Source of the DNA: Candidatus Gastranaerophilales bacterium
GTDB taxonomy: Bacteria > Cyanobacteriota > Vampirovibrionia > Gastranaerophilales > Gastranaerophilaceae
Direction of reading: 5' to 3'
DNA: 64,000 nt
Assembly (NCBI GenBank): GCA_900767135.1
Contig: CAAFYU010000005.1
Span: 58,349 to 122,348, forward strand
The notes beneath the pieces are model-generated. The model worked only from the letters and a program-made list of their open reading frames with translations. It ran no database searches and was not told the DNA's origin. How positions within the stretch are numbered: position 1 is the first letter of the stretch; each line of letters opens with the position of its first letter. Positions 27,918 through 36,194 of the stretch are shown here, piece after piece. Both the position numbers and the translations under genes were made by a program.

Positions 27918-27971
27918 AAAAGTGAAAAGTGAATTTTTAAAACCCACCTTTCACTTTTCACTTCTCACTTT
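27918..27971 (-). repeat. Inverted element of tandem 7-mers between accC and accB (copy 2)
   Basis: The left arm has GTGAAAA and GTGAATT. The right arm, read in reverse complement, is GTGAGAA-GTGAAAA-GTGAAAG. It is a short member of the same class as the elements at 4787, 28441 and 54411, and it abuts the accB stop. Confidence 0.65.
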
Positions 27972-28422
27972 ATTCTACATACATCAAAACTTGACCAAAT
28001 TCAACAGGTTGACCATCTTCAACACAAATTTCAGTAATCTTACCTGCAAAATCCGATTGAATTTCATTCATTAGCTTCATAGCTTCAACGATACAAACAA
28101 CATCGCCTTCTTTAACTGTTTGTCCTACTTTAACAAACGCATCAGCGTCAGGAGATGGAGCTGAATAGAAAGTTCCAACCATTGGAGATGTCAAAGGTTT
28201 TCCTTTATGAGCAGCTTCTTTTGATGCAGCAGGAGCAGCAGCAGGTGCCTGAGCACTTGCAGCAGCTTGTGGAGCAGCAACAGCAACAGGTGCAGCCGCA
28301 ACACCAACAACTTCTTTTCTCAAAGTAATAGCTTGTTCCCCATCTTCAAGAGAAATTTCTGTTAAAGAATTGTCAGCCAAAACTTTTGCTAATTTTTCTA
28401 CATAATCTATATCAAATTTCAT
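27970..28422 (-). CDS. accB: Acetyl-CoA carboxylase biotin carboxyl carrier protein
   Basis: Carrier of 150 aa. The N-terminal segment MKFDIDYVEKLAKVL and the following beta part are family-typical. A long Ala/Pro/Gln-rich linker (about residues 48-75) leads to the C-terminal biotinyl domain with EAMKLMNEI, whose Lys takes biotin. ATG 28422 is preferred to the open frame at 28488 because AAAGGT lies in front. The order efp-accB-accC on one strand fits the efp-accB pairing I recall from cyanobacteria. Confidence 0.95.
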   Translation of the reverse strand: MKFDIDYVEKLAKVLADNSLTEISLEDGEQAITLRKEVVGVAAAPVAVAAPQAAASAQAPAAAPAASKEAAHKGKPLTSPMVGTFYSAPSPDADAFVKVGQTVKEGDVVCIVEAMKLMNEIQSDFAGKITEICVEDGQPVEFGQVLMYVE

Positions 28423-28440
28423 TATTTTTACCTTTCGTTT

Positions 28441-28547
28441 TAAGTGAAACGTGAAATGTGAGAAGTCCAAATAAGTGCTACGCACCAAATTAAAATTCGA
28501 GCTCGCAAGCTAAAAGGTCTTTTCACCTTTCACTTCTCACTTTTCAA
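28441..28547 (-). repeat. Inverted element of tandem 7-mers between accB and efp (copy 3)
   Basis: The left arm (28441-28466) reads GTGAAAC-GTGAAAT-GTGAGAA. The right arm (28522-28547) is the inverted form. The loop holds two small inverted repeats, GTGCTACGCAC and AGCTCGCAAGCT. It is of the same class as the element at 27918 but with a different loop. Confidence 0.65.
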
Positions 28548-28552
28548 TTGAA

Positions 28553-29110
28553 TTAAGCTCTATCAAGATACTCGTTAGTTCTTGTATCAACTCTGATTTT
28601 GTCACCGTTAGAGATAAAGAACGGAACGTTTACAACCGCACCTGTTTCCAATGTAGCCGGTTTAGTACCGCCTTGTGCAGTGTTACCCTTTTCAGATGGA
28701 GGTGTATCAGTAACTTCTAGAATTACGTGAGCCGGAAGATCAACACCAATAATTCTTGAATCATGCATCAATACTTGAACAACCATGTTTTCTTTCAAAT
28801 ATTTAATACCGTCACCGATTTGATCTTCTGTCAATTGTAATTGTTCATAAGTTTCGTTATCCATCATAACGTATTCTTTACCTTCTTTGTAAAGATATTG
28901 CATTTCACGTCTGTCAAGCATAGCTTTTGCAACTTTTTCACCTGCTCTAAATGTTTTTTCAACAACTTGACCTGTTTCAACGTTTTTAAGTTTAGAACGT
29001 ACAAACGCAGCACCTTTACCAGGTTTTACGTGTAAAAATTCAACAACAGACCACAAACCGTTGTCTAATTGAAGCGTTAAGCCTGTTTTTAAATCGTTTA
29101 CTGAAATCAT
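28553..29110 (-). CDS. efp: Translation elongation factor P
   Basis: EF-P of 185 aa with the three-domain layout. It relieves ribosome stalling at polyproline. The tip of domain I is [11 protein letters not shown], with the Lys that is modified in many species near residue 32. The OB-fold C-terminus has [18 protein letters not shown] site precedes the ATG. It heads the efp-accB-accC group. Which modification enzyme applies is not visible here. Confidence 0.96.
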   Translation of the reverse strand: MISVNDLKTGLTLQLDNGLWSVVEFLHVKPGKGAAFVRSKLKNVETGQVVEKTFRAGEKVAKAMLDRREMQYLYKEGKEYVMMDNETYEQLQLTEDQIGDGIKYLKENMVVQVLMHDSRIIGVDLPAHVILEVTDTPPSEKGNTAQGGTKPATLETGAVVNVPFFISNGDKIRVDTRTNEYLDRA

Positions 29111-29237
29111 ATTTTTCCCCTTTATATAAAGTAATAATCTGTTTTATGTGACGATGATAACATAAAAATGCGAAACTTCAAATAATTGTTACAAATATAC
29201 CATCAAATATTAACAAGTTTTGACGATTTAAAAGCAC

Positions 29238-29870
29238 TTAGTATTTCAAATCATTAATATTGACTTCTTTTGGAGTTGCCTCTATCATCAATTTTTTCGG
29301 AATATTAAAATTACTTCCATTGTCAAAAGAATTCAACTTAATCCCCGGAAAATCTTTCATAGTTTTTGGAATACTTCCATCATACAAAACTAAATCCTGT
29401 TGGTTTACAACAGAAGAAATACCGCTTGAAGGAGTCTCAACACCTTGATATTTTTCACCTATTGAATTGTCAGGAGTTTCTTCTGCAATCACAAAATCCA
29501 TCAAAAATTTTCCATCTTTTGCAATCACACCCTGAGCTGGTTGTTTACTTGCAGAATCAACCATTTCGACAAATTTTGCGGGATAATTTCCGTTTATTTG
29601 AAAAACTTCATTGTGGAAATTTTGGTACTTTATAGGCATAAATACGAACGAAGAATTAGACACATTTTGAATTTGACCCAAAACATAAAACCCTTCGTGC
29701 AACATTGTATCTTTATTCAATTGCACATTAGCAAGCATTTTAATCAAAAGGGTTTGAGATGGATTTGAAATGGAAAAATCCTGTAACGCTTGTACCGGTG
29801 CAGTTTTAGCATTAGCCGGGACAGTTGAAAGTCCTAAAAGTAGTGCAAAAATTGTCAATATTTTTTTCAT
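29238..29870 (-). CDS. Secreted protein, paralog of the next upstream gene
   Basis: Protein of 210 aa with a signal peptide ending at ANA (residue 21). The mature start KTAPVQALQDFSISNPSQ is close to KTVPVEALNEFSTESPSQ in the gene at 29964, so the two are tandem paralogs. The body is beta-rich with no motif I know. ATG 29870 is chosen over 29876 because GGAG sits nine bases before it and only three before the other. It may be an envelope protein. Confidence 0.7.
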   Translation of the reverse strand: MKKILTIFALLLGLSTVPANAKTAPVQALQDFSISNPSQTLLIKMLANVQLNKDTMLHEGFYVLGQIQNVSNSSFVFMPIKYQNFHNEVFQINGNYPAKFVEMVDSASKQPAQGVIAKDGKFLMDFVIAEETPDNSIGEKYQGVETPSSGISSVVNQQDLVLYDGSIPKTMKDFPGIKLNSFDNGSNFNIPKKLMIEATPKEVNINDLKY

Positions 29871-29963
29871 TATCATAATCTCCGATTTTACAAATGGATA
29901 ATAGCATAATTCAAAAAATCCGTCAATTGTTGTTATATATGAGTTATATAACATTTTTTACAT

Positions 29964-30587
29964 TTATTCAGACGGAAGTTCTTGATACTCATAATTTGGC
30001 AAATCGCTTTCGTCTTCGTCATCTTTTGACTTAAAATTCAAATAAAACATTTGATTTTTCTCAATTACAAGTTCAGTACCTTTTTCAACGTAAGATAATG
30101 GAGAATCCTTATAAACCTCTGTTACACTTGATTTAAAGCGATTATCTTTTTCATTTTTAACAGCACCTTCAACAGCACTATACCCAAGAGACAAGCCTTT
30201 CACGAAAAAGTTTCCAACTCCAAGTCCAACATTCTTTGCTAGTTCTCCTTTGCTAATTTTAGTTGTATATTTTGCCGGGTAATACCCTTTTATATCAACA
30301 TTTTCACCGTTTTTATCAATATAGCTGAGCGGAACAAATGTAAAAGTTGCATTTCGTTTCAAACGTTTTGGATCAGTCACATCAACTATTTTACCGTTAA
30401 CGACCGTTCCTTCTGTAAAAACAACGTTATTATCAATAGTTAAATCTTCCAAAATTTTAACACTCATTCTCTGACTTGGACTTTCTGTCGAAAACTCATT
30501 CAACGCTTCCACAGGAACTGTTTTGGCCATAACAGGCTGGCATAATAGACCTAAAATTAAACCTAATAAATAAAAATACTTCTTCAT
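29964..30587 (-). CDS. Secreted protein, tandem paralog
   Basis: Protein of 207 aa with a signal peptide ending at VMA (residue 21). Shared blocks with the downstream paralog are the mature N-terminus and GYYPAKY/NYPAKF. It has an extra Gly-rich segment (NVGLGVGNFFVKGLSLGYSA near residue 130), suggestive of membrane contact, and an acidic tail. The pair lies downstream of uvrA on the same strand. Function unknown. Confidence 0.7.
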   Translation of the reverse strand: MKKYFYLLGLILGLLCQPVMAKTVPVEALNEFSTESPSQRMSVKILEDLTIDNNVVFTEGTVVNGKIVDVTDPKRLKRNATFTFVPLSYIDKNGENVDIKGYYPAKYTTKISKGELAKNVGLGVGNFFVKGLSLGYSAVEGAVKNEKDNRFKSSVTEVYKDSPLSYVEKGTELVIEKNQMFYLNFKSKDDEDESDLPNYEYQELPSE

Positions 30588-30624
30588 TTACCCAACTTTC
30601 TAATAATAAAAAGATAAATTATTT

Positions 30625-33471
30625 TTACAATTTTGTCAACATGGGTTTAAGATACTGTCCGGTGTAAGAATTTTTACATTTTGCAACCTCAGAAGGCGTT
30701 CCTTGGGCAATCACTTGTCCACCGCCAATTCCACCTTCCGGCCCCAAATCAATTATGTGGTCTGCAATCTTGATAAAATCCAAATTGTGTTCAATCACCA
30801 AAACTGTATTTCCTTGATCCGCAAGCTTTTGCAAGATTTTAATAAGCTTATCCAAATCATACCAATGTAAACCCACAGACGGCTCGTCAAGCAAATACAA
30901 AGTTTTTCCTGTTGACCGTTTATTTAATTCCGCAGCAAGCTTAATTCTTTGAGCTTCTCCACCGGAAAGAGTCGTCGCACTTTGCCCGAGCTTCATATAA
31001 TCAAGTCCGACATCATTCAAAGTCTGTAATCTCGACTTAATCGGAGGAATACTGTCAAAGAATTCCAACGCTTCTTTAACGCTCATTTCCAAAACATCAG
31101 AAATCGTTTTACCTTTATATTTAACCTCTAATGTTTCTCTATTATAACGCTTCCCTTTGCAGACATCACATTTAACATAGACATCTGACAAAAAGTTCAT
31201 TTCTATTTTAATTACGCCATCACCCTTGCAAGCTTCACAGCGTCCGCCTTTCACGTTAAAGCTAAACCTTCCGGGTTTGTATCCTCTGAGTTTTGCCTCA
31301 TTCGTTTTAGAAAACAGTTCACGAATATGTGTAAACAAGTCTGTATAAGTTGCAGGGTTTGATCTTGGAGTTCTTCCGATTGGAGATTGGTCAATCGCAA
31401 TAACTTTATCTATATTTTCAAAACCTTGAATTTCGTCCACCCCTTGCGGTTTCGGTTTATTTCCTCGTAATTTATGCAAAGCATATTCATATATCAAATC
31501 TTGCATCAAAGAAGATTTTCCTGAACCTGAAACACCTGTCAAACAAACGATTTTACCCAACGGTATATCTACATCAATATTTTTAAGGTTATTAATATGT
31601 GCATTTTTAACTCGCAAAAATTCGCCATTACCTTCTCGGACCTTTTCAGGCACAGGAATAAATTTTTCACCGCTTAAATATTTACCTGTAATCGACTCTT
31701 TTGCCGCGATAATATCGTCAATTGTTCCGCAAGCAATCATTTTACCACCATTTACACCGGCTTTTGGGCCGATATCAACGATATAATCAGCATTTCTGAT
31801 AGTATCTTCGTCGTGTTCAACTACTATCAAAGTGTTTCCGAGGTTTCGAAGTTTTATTAAAGTTTTTATCAATCTATCGTTATCTCTTTGGTGCAAACCG
31901 ATTGAAGGCTCGTCTAAAACATACAAAACGCCTGACAAACCACTTCCGATTTGAGTTGCAAGTCGAATTCTTTGAGCCTCACCACCGGAAAGAGTTCCGG
32001 CACGACGTGCCAAATCGAGATAACTCAAACCGACATCTTTCAAAAATCTTAAACGAGCACGAATTTCGTCCAAAATCTGTTTTGCAATATGCATCTGGAA
32101 TTCATTTAATTCCAAATATAAATCTGAAATAAAGTCTAATTCCTCATCTATCGGCATCTGAGTGAACTCGAAAATATTTTTATCCTTGATTTTTACAGCG
32201 AGAGGAAACGGCTTTAATCGGGCACCCTGACACGACGGGCAAGGAGTTGTCGTCATATATTTTTCAATTTCTTCTCGCCAATACTCGCCATTTGACTCAT
32301 TATAACGCTTTTCTAAAAACGGAATTACGCCGTCAAAATTTCGATATTTCGTTTCGTAACGGTGTGTACCAAATCGCATTACGGTAAATTTCATTATGTC
32401 ATTGCTTCCGTAAAGAATGATTTTCTGTTCTTTTTCAGACAATTCTTCAAACGGCTTATCCATATCGATATTGAAATTATGACAAACAGATTTTAAAACA
32501 TCATTATAATACTGTGTAGAAGTCTTTGACCAAGGGTAAATTGCACCTTCGTTAAGCGATTTTTTCTTGTCAGGAACAACCAAATCAGGATCAACAACAA
32601 AGTCTGCCCCAAGTCCGGAACATCTTTCGCAAGCTCCATAAGGCGCGTTGAAAGAGAAAATTCTCGGTGCAAGTTCTTCGAAACTCAAATTACACTTCGG
32701 ACATGCCAGCTTTTCGCTGTAAATTATTTCTTTATTTGGCGTTTCTTTTCCACCGACGACATCAACAATTGATACACCATCAGCTTTTTTCAACGCTATT
32801 TGAACACTATCAGCAATACGAGATTGTGCAGACTCTTTCACAACAATTCTGTCTACAACAACAGAAATATCGTGTTTTTTCGTTTTCGCAAGAGAAATTT
32901 CATCTTCATCAAGGTTGTAAATCTCACCATCAACCTTCACACGAACAAAACCTTCTTGTCGCAATTCCTCGAAAGTCGAAGAATACTCTCCTTTTTTACC
33001 TCGGACTACTGGTGCTAAAATTTGAATTTTTGTTCCTTCTCCGAGTTTTAAAATATTATTTACGATTTCGTCAACCGTTTGCGGTTTAATTTTTTCTCCA
33101 CAATTCGGGCAATAAGGAGTGCCAACTCGAGCGTACAAAAGTCTTAAATAGTCATAAATTTCAGTTACTGTACCAACAGTAGAACGAGGGTTGTTGCTTG
33201 TCGATTTTTGATCAATTGAAATAGCAGGCGAAAGCCCGTCGATGTAATCAACATTCGGCTTATCCATTTGCCCCAAAAATTGGCGAGCATAAGTTGAAAG
33301 GCTTTCAATATAGCGTCTTTGTCCTTCTGCAAAAATAGTATCAAAGGCGAGAGATGATTTCCCGGAGCCGGAAACCCCCGTAAAAACAATCAGCTCATTT
33401 TTGGGTAATTGTAGTGAAACATCTTTTAAATTGTGCTCTTTTGCACCCTTAACAATAATCGTATCTAACAT
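30625..33471 (-). CDS. uvrA: Excinuclease ABC subunit A
   Basis: Damage-recognition ATPase of nucleotide excision repair, 948 aa, full length. The first Walker A is GVSGSGKSS (near residue 33) and the second is GVSGSGKSS in the C-terminal half. ABC signatures [12 protein letters not shown] and [12 protein letters not shown] are present. Zinc-module cysteine pairs are CPNCG, CPKC/CERC and [15 protein letters not shown]. The start has no Shine-Dalgarno but a -10-like AATAAT preceded by TG lies six bases upstream, with TTGAAA 16 bases further, so a leaderless mRNA is likely. uvrB and uvrC are not in the window. Confidence 0.97.
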   Translation of the reverse strand: MLDTIIVKGAKEHNLKDVSLQLPKNELIVFTGVSGSGKSSLAFDTIFAEGQRRYIESLSTYARQFLGQMDKPNVDYIDGLSPAISIDQKSTSNNPRSTVGTVTEIYDYLRLLYARVGTPYCPNCGEKIKPQTVDEIVNNILKLGEGTKIQILAPVVRGKKGEYSSTFEELRQEGFVRVKVDGEIYNLDEDEISLAKTKKHDISVVVDRIVVKESAQSRIADSVQIALKKADGVSIVDVVGGKETPNKEIIYSEKLACPKCNLSFEELAPRIFSFNAPYGACERCSGLGADFVVDPDLVVPDKKKSLNEGAIYPWSKTSTQYYNDVLKSVCHNFNIDMDKPFEELSEKEQKIILYGSNDIMKFTVMRFGTHRYETKYRNFDGVIPFLEKRYNESNGEYWREEIEKYMTTTPCPSCQGARLKPFPLAVKIKDKNIFEFTQMPIDEELDFISDLYLELNEFQMHIAKQILDEIRARLRFLKDVGLSYLDLARRAGTLSGGEAQRIRLATQIGSGLSGVLYVLDEPSIGLHQRDNDRLIKTLIKLRNLGNTLIVVEHDEDTIRNADYIVDIGPKAGVNGGKMIACGTIDDIIAAKESITGKYLSGEKFIPVPEKVREGNGEFLRVKNAHINNLKNIDVDIPLGKIVCLTGVSGSGKSSLMQDLIYEYALHKLRGNKPKPQGVDEIQGFENIDKVIAIDQSPIGRTPRSNPATYTDLFTHIRELFSKTNEAKLRGYKPGRFSFNVKGGRCEACKGDGVIKIEMNFLSDVYVKCDVCKGKRYNRETLEVKYKGKTISDVLEMSVKEALEFFDSIPPIKSRLQTLNDVGLDYMKLGQSATTLSGGEAQRIKLAAELNKRSTGKTLYLLDEPSVGLHWYDLDKLIKILQKLADQGNTVLVIEHNLDFIKIADHIIDLGPEGGIGGGQVIAQGTPSEVAKCKNSYTGQYLKPMLTKL

Positions 33472-33477
33472 ACCATC

Positions 33478-33505
33478 ATTATTACATGTAAAAAATGTTT
33501 TTCAA
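33478..33505 (-). promoter_or_regulatory. Putative leaderless promoter of uvrA
   Basis: Minus strand: TTGAAA (33500-33505), a 16-base spacer and TGT plus AATAAT (33478-33483), six bases before the ATG. The -10 is weaker than in the other cases. I see no LexA-type box. Confidence 0.45.
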
Positions 33506-33518
33506 ATTTACAAAACAT

Positions 33519-33549
33519 AAATTGCGCTCCCAATATGGGAGCACAATTT
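33519..33549 (-). terminator. Hairpin terminator of the G10-tract gene
   Basis: AAATTGTGCTCCCA pairs with TGGGAGCGCAATTT (one mismatch), minus-strand reading, after the stop of the gene at 33607. Confidence 0.65.
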
Positions 33550-33606
33550 ATAAATATTATACCATTATGTATTTGAAGGTCTTGAACGTCTATTTGCTGG
33601 AGGGTT

Positions 33607-34806
33607 TTATCCTTCATTAGCTGGAGCTGAACCACCTTCATTGCCACCTCTCGCTCTCAAGAGCCCCAAAGCTTCTTCTAATTTCTTTTTTAAAGCTTCA
33701 TTTTGTTGTTTCAGAGTCTTGGTATTTTCATAAAGTTCGATTCTTGTTTTTGTTCCTTCATTTTGGGTCTGACCATTAATAGTATCCTTATAATCCAGAT
33801 CATAATAATTTCCAGAGCCATCATTTACGCGTAGAACTTCATGGCCCTCTCCGTCAGTCCCATGGTTATCTCCATAGACTAGTCCAGCTATCGCAGCGGT
33901 ATTTTCTACATTTGTTTTAATACCTCTATTGGTTTCTGCAGTTGTATGACCATTTACAGTTTCTTCAGGTGCAAAACCGGTTTTAGACCCATCTCCATTT
34001 GTCACGACAAATTCTTCATGCGTGTTACCGCTTTCATCTGTAACTTGTCGAGTTTCTCCAACAGTTCTATTTCCTACAAGAGAAGCGACATTACGTGTGA
34101 CTCGATCGCCACATTGTTTTCCAACAGCTGTTACGTGACGCTTAATTTTTCCAACTGCGGAATTAATTTTTCTTCCAGTATATACCCTTGTTTTTTGACA
34201 TTGATCAATGACAGTTTCTTTAATTTCATCCTTAGCTTGATCAATATGTTCATTAGTTGCAAGTCCTGTTTGAACAACAGTCAATTTTGTTTCTGTTTGA
34301 CGTAAATCAGCTGTTACTTCTGCCAAATCATGTCTTGACTGGTTGTTTTCTTCCATTTGCATCAAATAAATACCTAGTCCCATACGTTGAGCTGTACCTC
34401 TAAACGCATCTAATTTAGCCTCGCAAGCTGCTTTGAAATTTTGAATATCTCGTCCACGTGAAGCCATCGGCAGTTCTTGCACATACGCCATTGCAACGCC
34501 TTTTAATTCTGGTGGACAACCTTCTGCACAAGAAGACAGAATTTTTTGAGCATATTCATTACGCATAGCAGCTACACGTTCTTTTGTTTTTGCAGAAGTT
34601 CGAATACCCAACTCATCTTGTGCAACTTTTACATCTTCCTTTGTAATACTCAAACCGGAAGCTTCAAAACCGGCATCTGAGGCATTACCCTTCGCCTGTG
34701 CCATATCTACATTTGTCGTTGTTTCGGACTGGTTAGTTTGCCCCCCCCCCGAAACATAATAATTGTCCTTTGGTCCATTAACGCCATTTACGCCTTCAAC
34801 TGTCAT
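33607..34806 (-). CDS. Hypothetical protein with a G10 tract near its start (phase-variation candidate)
   Basis: Protein of 399 aa, not recognised. It has no signal peptide or membrane segment. The N-terminal 45 residues are Asn/Gly/Thr-rich and the middle is helical. Residues about 240-330 are Gly/Asp/Asn-rich beta repeats (NGDGSKTGF, DGEGHEVLRVNDGSG). A C-terminal coiled coil spans about 345-385. Codons 20-22 are encoded by ten consecutive G. Loss or gain of one G leads to a stop within about fifteen codons. GTGAGG precedes the ATG. Surface exposure is suggested by composition only. Confidence 0.7.
   Translation of the reverse strand: MTVEGVNGVNGPKDNYYVSGGGQTNQSETTTNVDMAQAKGNASDAGFEASGLSITKEDVKVAQDELGIRTSAKTKERVAAMRNEYAQKILSSCAEGCPPELKGVAMAYVQELPMASRGRDIQNFKAACEAKLDAFRGTAQRMGLGIYLMQMEENNQSRHDLAEVTADLRQTETKLTVVQTGLATNEHIDQAKDEIKETVIDQCQKTRVYTGRKINSAVGKIKRHVTAVGKQCGDRVTRNVASLVGNRTVGETRQVTDESGNTHEEFVVTNGDGSKTGFAPEETVNGHTTAETNRGIKTNVENTAAIAGLVYGDNHGTDGEGHEVLRVNDGSGNYYDLDYKDTINGQTQNEGTKTRIELYENTKTLKQQNEALKKKLEEALGLLRARGGNEGGSAPANEG
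34741..34750 (-). repeat. G10 homopolymer inside coding sequence
   Basis: Ten C on the plus strand, ten G in the coding strand, at codons 20-22 of the gene at 33607-34806. With nine G the frame runs to TAG about 12 codons later. With eleven it meets TAA three codons later. Confidence 0.9.
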
Positions 34807-35011
34807 ACAGCCTCACTTTCTTTTTTTATTTACTTGTATTAATTGGCTTCATGTATCAATTAAAAATATTCCCAATACCTATTTTCAAATATACAGAATT
34901 TCGTTACATTCTTAATATTTGTTAATAGTCTTGTAGAAATCTTCCACACATGAGGTGATACGACATTTTTCATAAAAACTTTAATTGTTTTGCTCGCAGT
35001 GTAAACTTTTC

Positions 35012-35040
35012 TTTACAAACCAAGTTTTTTATGATAAACT
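35012..35040 (+). promoter_or_regulatory. Promoter of the RNA array and tRNA-Leu
   Basis: TTTACA (35012-35017), a 17-base spacer and TAAACT (35035-35040) preceded by TGA, an extended -10. The start would be near 35047, about twelve bases before the first unit. Confidence 0.65.
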
Positions 35041-35058
35041 CAGAACAGATAATAACCA

Positions 35059-35251
35059 GTCGATGTTGGTACTCTGCCGAGCTGGTTGCGAGCAGAGGGT
35101 GGACGGTCAAAGCGAGGAGCTTTGCCGGTAGACCCGTTTAACGCGAGCGACCAAGAAAAACGAGACTAAATGTCACGTTTTTCGAGAGGGGGCGACAGCC
35201 CTCCACCACAAGCAGTCAGTCAGCATCGGCGAAATAGAACGAACCACATAT
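35059..35251 (+). ncRNA. tRNA-Leu-linked structured RNA unit A (enlarged)
   Basis: First and longest unit, 193 nt including the spacer. Head GTCGATGTTGG pairs with tail CAGCATCGGC. It has the common core (ACTCTGCCGA, then CGAGAGG, a GGGCGACAGCCC hairpin and CTCCACCACAAGCAG). An extra block of about 75 bases at 35081-35155 includes a nested arm: GGGT...ACCC around CGG-T-CAAAGC / GCTTTG-C-CG with loop GAGGA. Confidence 0.65.
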
Positions 35252-35369
35252 GTCGATGTGGTACTCTGCCGAGAAAAAGGTGACTAAATGTCACGTTTTT
35301 CGAGAGGGTGCGGAGCACTTCCACCACAAGCAATCAGTCAGCATCGGCAAAATATCACAAACAGTTTAT
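35252..35369 (+). ncRNA. tRNA-Leu-linked structured RNA unit B
   Basis: 118 nt with spacer. Head GTCGATGTGG, tail CAGCATCGGC. The central arm AAAAAGGTGAC / GTCACGTTTTT has loop TAAAT. The small hairpin is GTGCGGAGCAC, followed by TTCCACCACAAGCA. Confidence 0.65.
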
Positions 35370-35487
35370 GTCGATGTGGTACTCTGCCGAACAAAAGGTG
35401 ACTAAATGTCACGTTTTGGGAGAGGGTGCGGAGCACTTCCACCACAAGCAGTCTGCCAACATCGGTAAAATAAAACAAGCCAATTAT
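35370..35487 (+). ncRNA. tRNA-Leu-linked structured RNA unit C
   Basis: 118 nt with spacer. Head GTCGATGTGG, tail CCAACATCGGT. The central arm AAAAGGTGAC / GTCACGTTTT has loop TAAAT. The flanking pair changes from CGA/TCG in the other units to CC/GG here, and the small hairpin is GTGCGGAGCAC. Confidence 0.65.
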
Positions 35488-35604
35488 GTCGATGTTGGTA
35501 CTCTGCCGAGACCAACAATCCAGTGAATTGTTGGTCGAGAGGGGGCGACAGCCCTCCACCACAAGCAGACCTTCAACATCGGCGAAATAGAACGAACCAC
35601 TTAT
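35488..35604 (+). ncRNA. tRNA-Leu-linked structured RNA unit D
   Basis: 117 nt with spacer. Head GTCGATGTTG and tail CAACATCGGC pair over ten bases with one G-U. The central arm is unrelated in sequence to B and C (GACCAACAAT / ATTGTTGGTC) yet pairs perfectly. The small hairpin is GGGCGACAGCCC as in A. The spacer nearly equals that of A. Confidence 0.65.
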
Positions 35605-35685
35605 GTCGATGTGGTGGAATGGTAGACACGCATGCTTGAGGTGCATGTGGCGAGAGCTGTGGGGGTTCAAGTCCCCCCGTCGACA
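35605..35685 (+). tRNA. tRNA-Leu (anticodon GAG), no encoded CCA
   Basis: Acceptor GTCGATG pairs with CGTCGAC. The anticodon stem CATGC/GCATG encloses TTGAGGT with anticodon GAG. There is a class II variable arm around GAGA, and the T-arm GGGGG-TTCAAGT-CCCCC. Discriminator A is followed by TTA, so CCA must be added. Its first ten bases equal the head of the upstream units. Confidence 0.93.
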
Positions 35686-35696
35686 TTATTTTTCAA

Positions 35697-35725
35697 AGAG
35701 CCGTCTAAGTTAGGCTCTATTTTAG
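35697..35725 (+). terminator. Terminator after tRNA-Leu
   Basis: AGAGCC pairs with GGCTCT around a 10-base loop and is followed by ATTTTA. It is weak but well placed, twelve bases after the tRNA. Confidence 0.55.
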
Positions 35726-35792
35726 TATTCAAAAGCTTTTTGCTGGCTCCATAGGCTTTCATTTCATTAACGCCAGAATACTCATTGTTATT

Positions 35793-35807
35793 ATTACGTG
35801 GTAGAAT
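35793..35807 (+). promoter_or_regulatory. higB promoter with overlapping operator
   Basis: The 11-mer ATTACGTGGTA (35793-35803) overlaps the extended -10 TGGTAGAAT (-10 at 35802-35807), which ends six bases before the higB ATG. The same 11-mer lies in the higA promoter at 36137. It is a likely HigA binding site. Confidence 0.6.
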
Positions 35808-35813
35808 AGAATC

Positions 35814-36098
35814 ATGATTAAATCTTTCAAATGTAAAGAGACAGAGAAAATATGGAATGAAAAGTTTTCAAAGAAGTTACCACACAATATTCAGAAACGT
35901 GCATTGCAAAAATTGAGAATGTTACATGCAGCTTCGGTTCTTGATGATTTAAAAATACCTCCAAGTAACCATTTAGAGGTTTTAAGTGGAGACAGGCAAG
36001 GACAATACTCTATCCGTATTAACGACCAGTTTAGAATCTGCTTCCGTTGGCTGGATAATCATTCATTTGATGTTGAGATAGTAGATTATCACTCTTAA
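35814..36098 (+). CDS. higB: HigB-type toxin (RelE superfamily)
   Basis: Protein of 94 aa, the toxin of a type II system; family members cut mRNA on the ribosome. The family pattern is complete: FKCKETEKIWN at the start, LRMLHAASVLDDLKIPPSNHLE (about 40-60), then GQYSIRINDQFRICFRW and VEIVDYH at the C-terminus. The toxin precedes the antitoxin, as in higBA. ATG is six bases from the -10, so the toxin mRNA probably has no leader and no Shine-Dalgarno, which would keep its translation distinct from the antitoxin. Confidence 0.93.
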   Translation: MIKSFKCKETEKIWNEKFSKKLPHNIQKRALQKLRMLHAASVLDDLKIPPSNHLEVLSGDRQGQYSIRINDQFRICFRWLDNHSFDVEIVDYHS

Positions 36099-36132
36099 TT
36101 TAATCTAACTTAACATAACGCTTTTGTGGGGT

Positions 36133-36160
36133 TGAAATTACGTGGTACGTACTGTATAAT
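36133..36160 (+). promoter_or_regulatory. Separate higA promoter with operator in the spacer
   Basis: TTGAAA (36133-36138), a 16-base spacer and TATAAT (36155-36160). The spacer holds ATTACGTGGTACGTA, with the shared 11-mer at 36137-36147 and a partial palindrome TACGTGGTACGTA. Confidence 0.7.
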
Positions 36161-36194
36161 ATAAGTAGATGATAAACGACATGGAGATATTGCA

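Noticed and set aside
32667..33089. Plus-strand ORF of 140 codons inside uvrA
   Set aside because: Antisense shadow of a well-supported gene, with no homology features or start signal.
35308..35670. Open reading frames on both strands across the RNA repeat units (72 and 110 codons)
   Set aside because: They follow the tandem repeats and change frame content with them; there is no ribosome binding site, and the pairing pattern shows selection on RNA structure instead.
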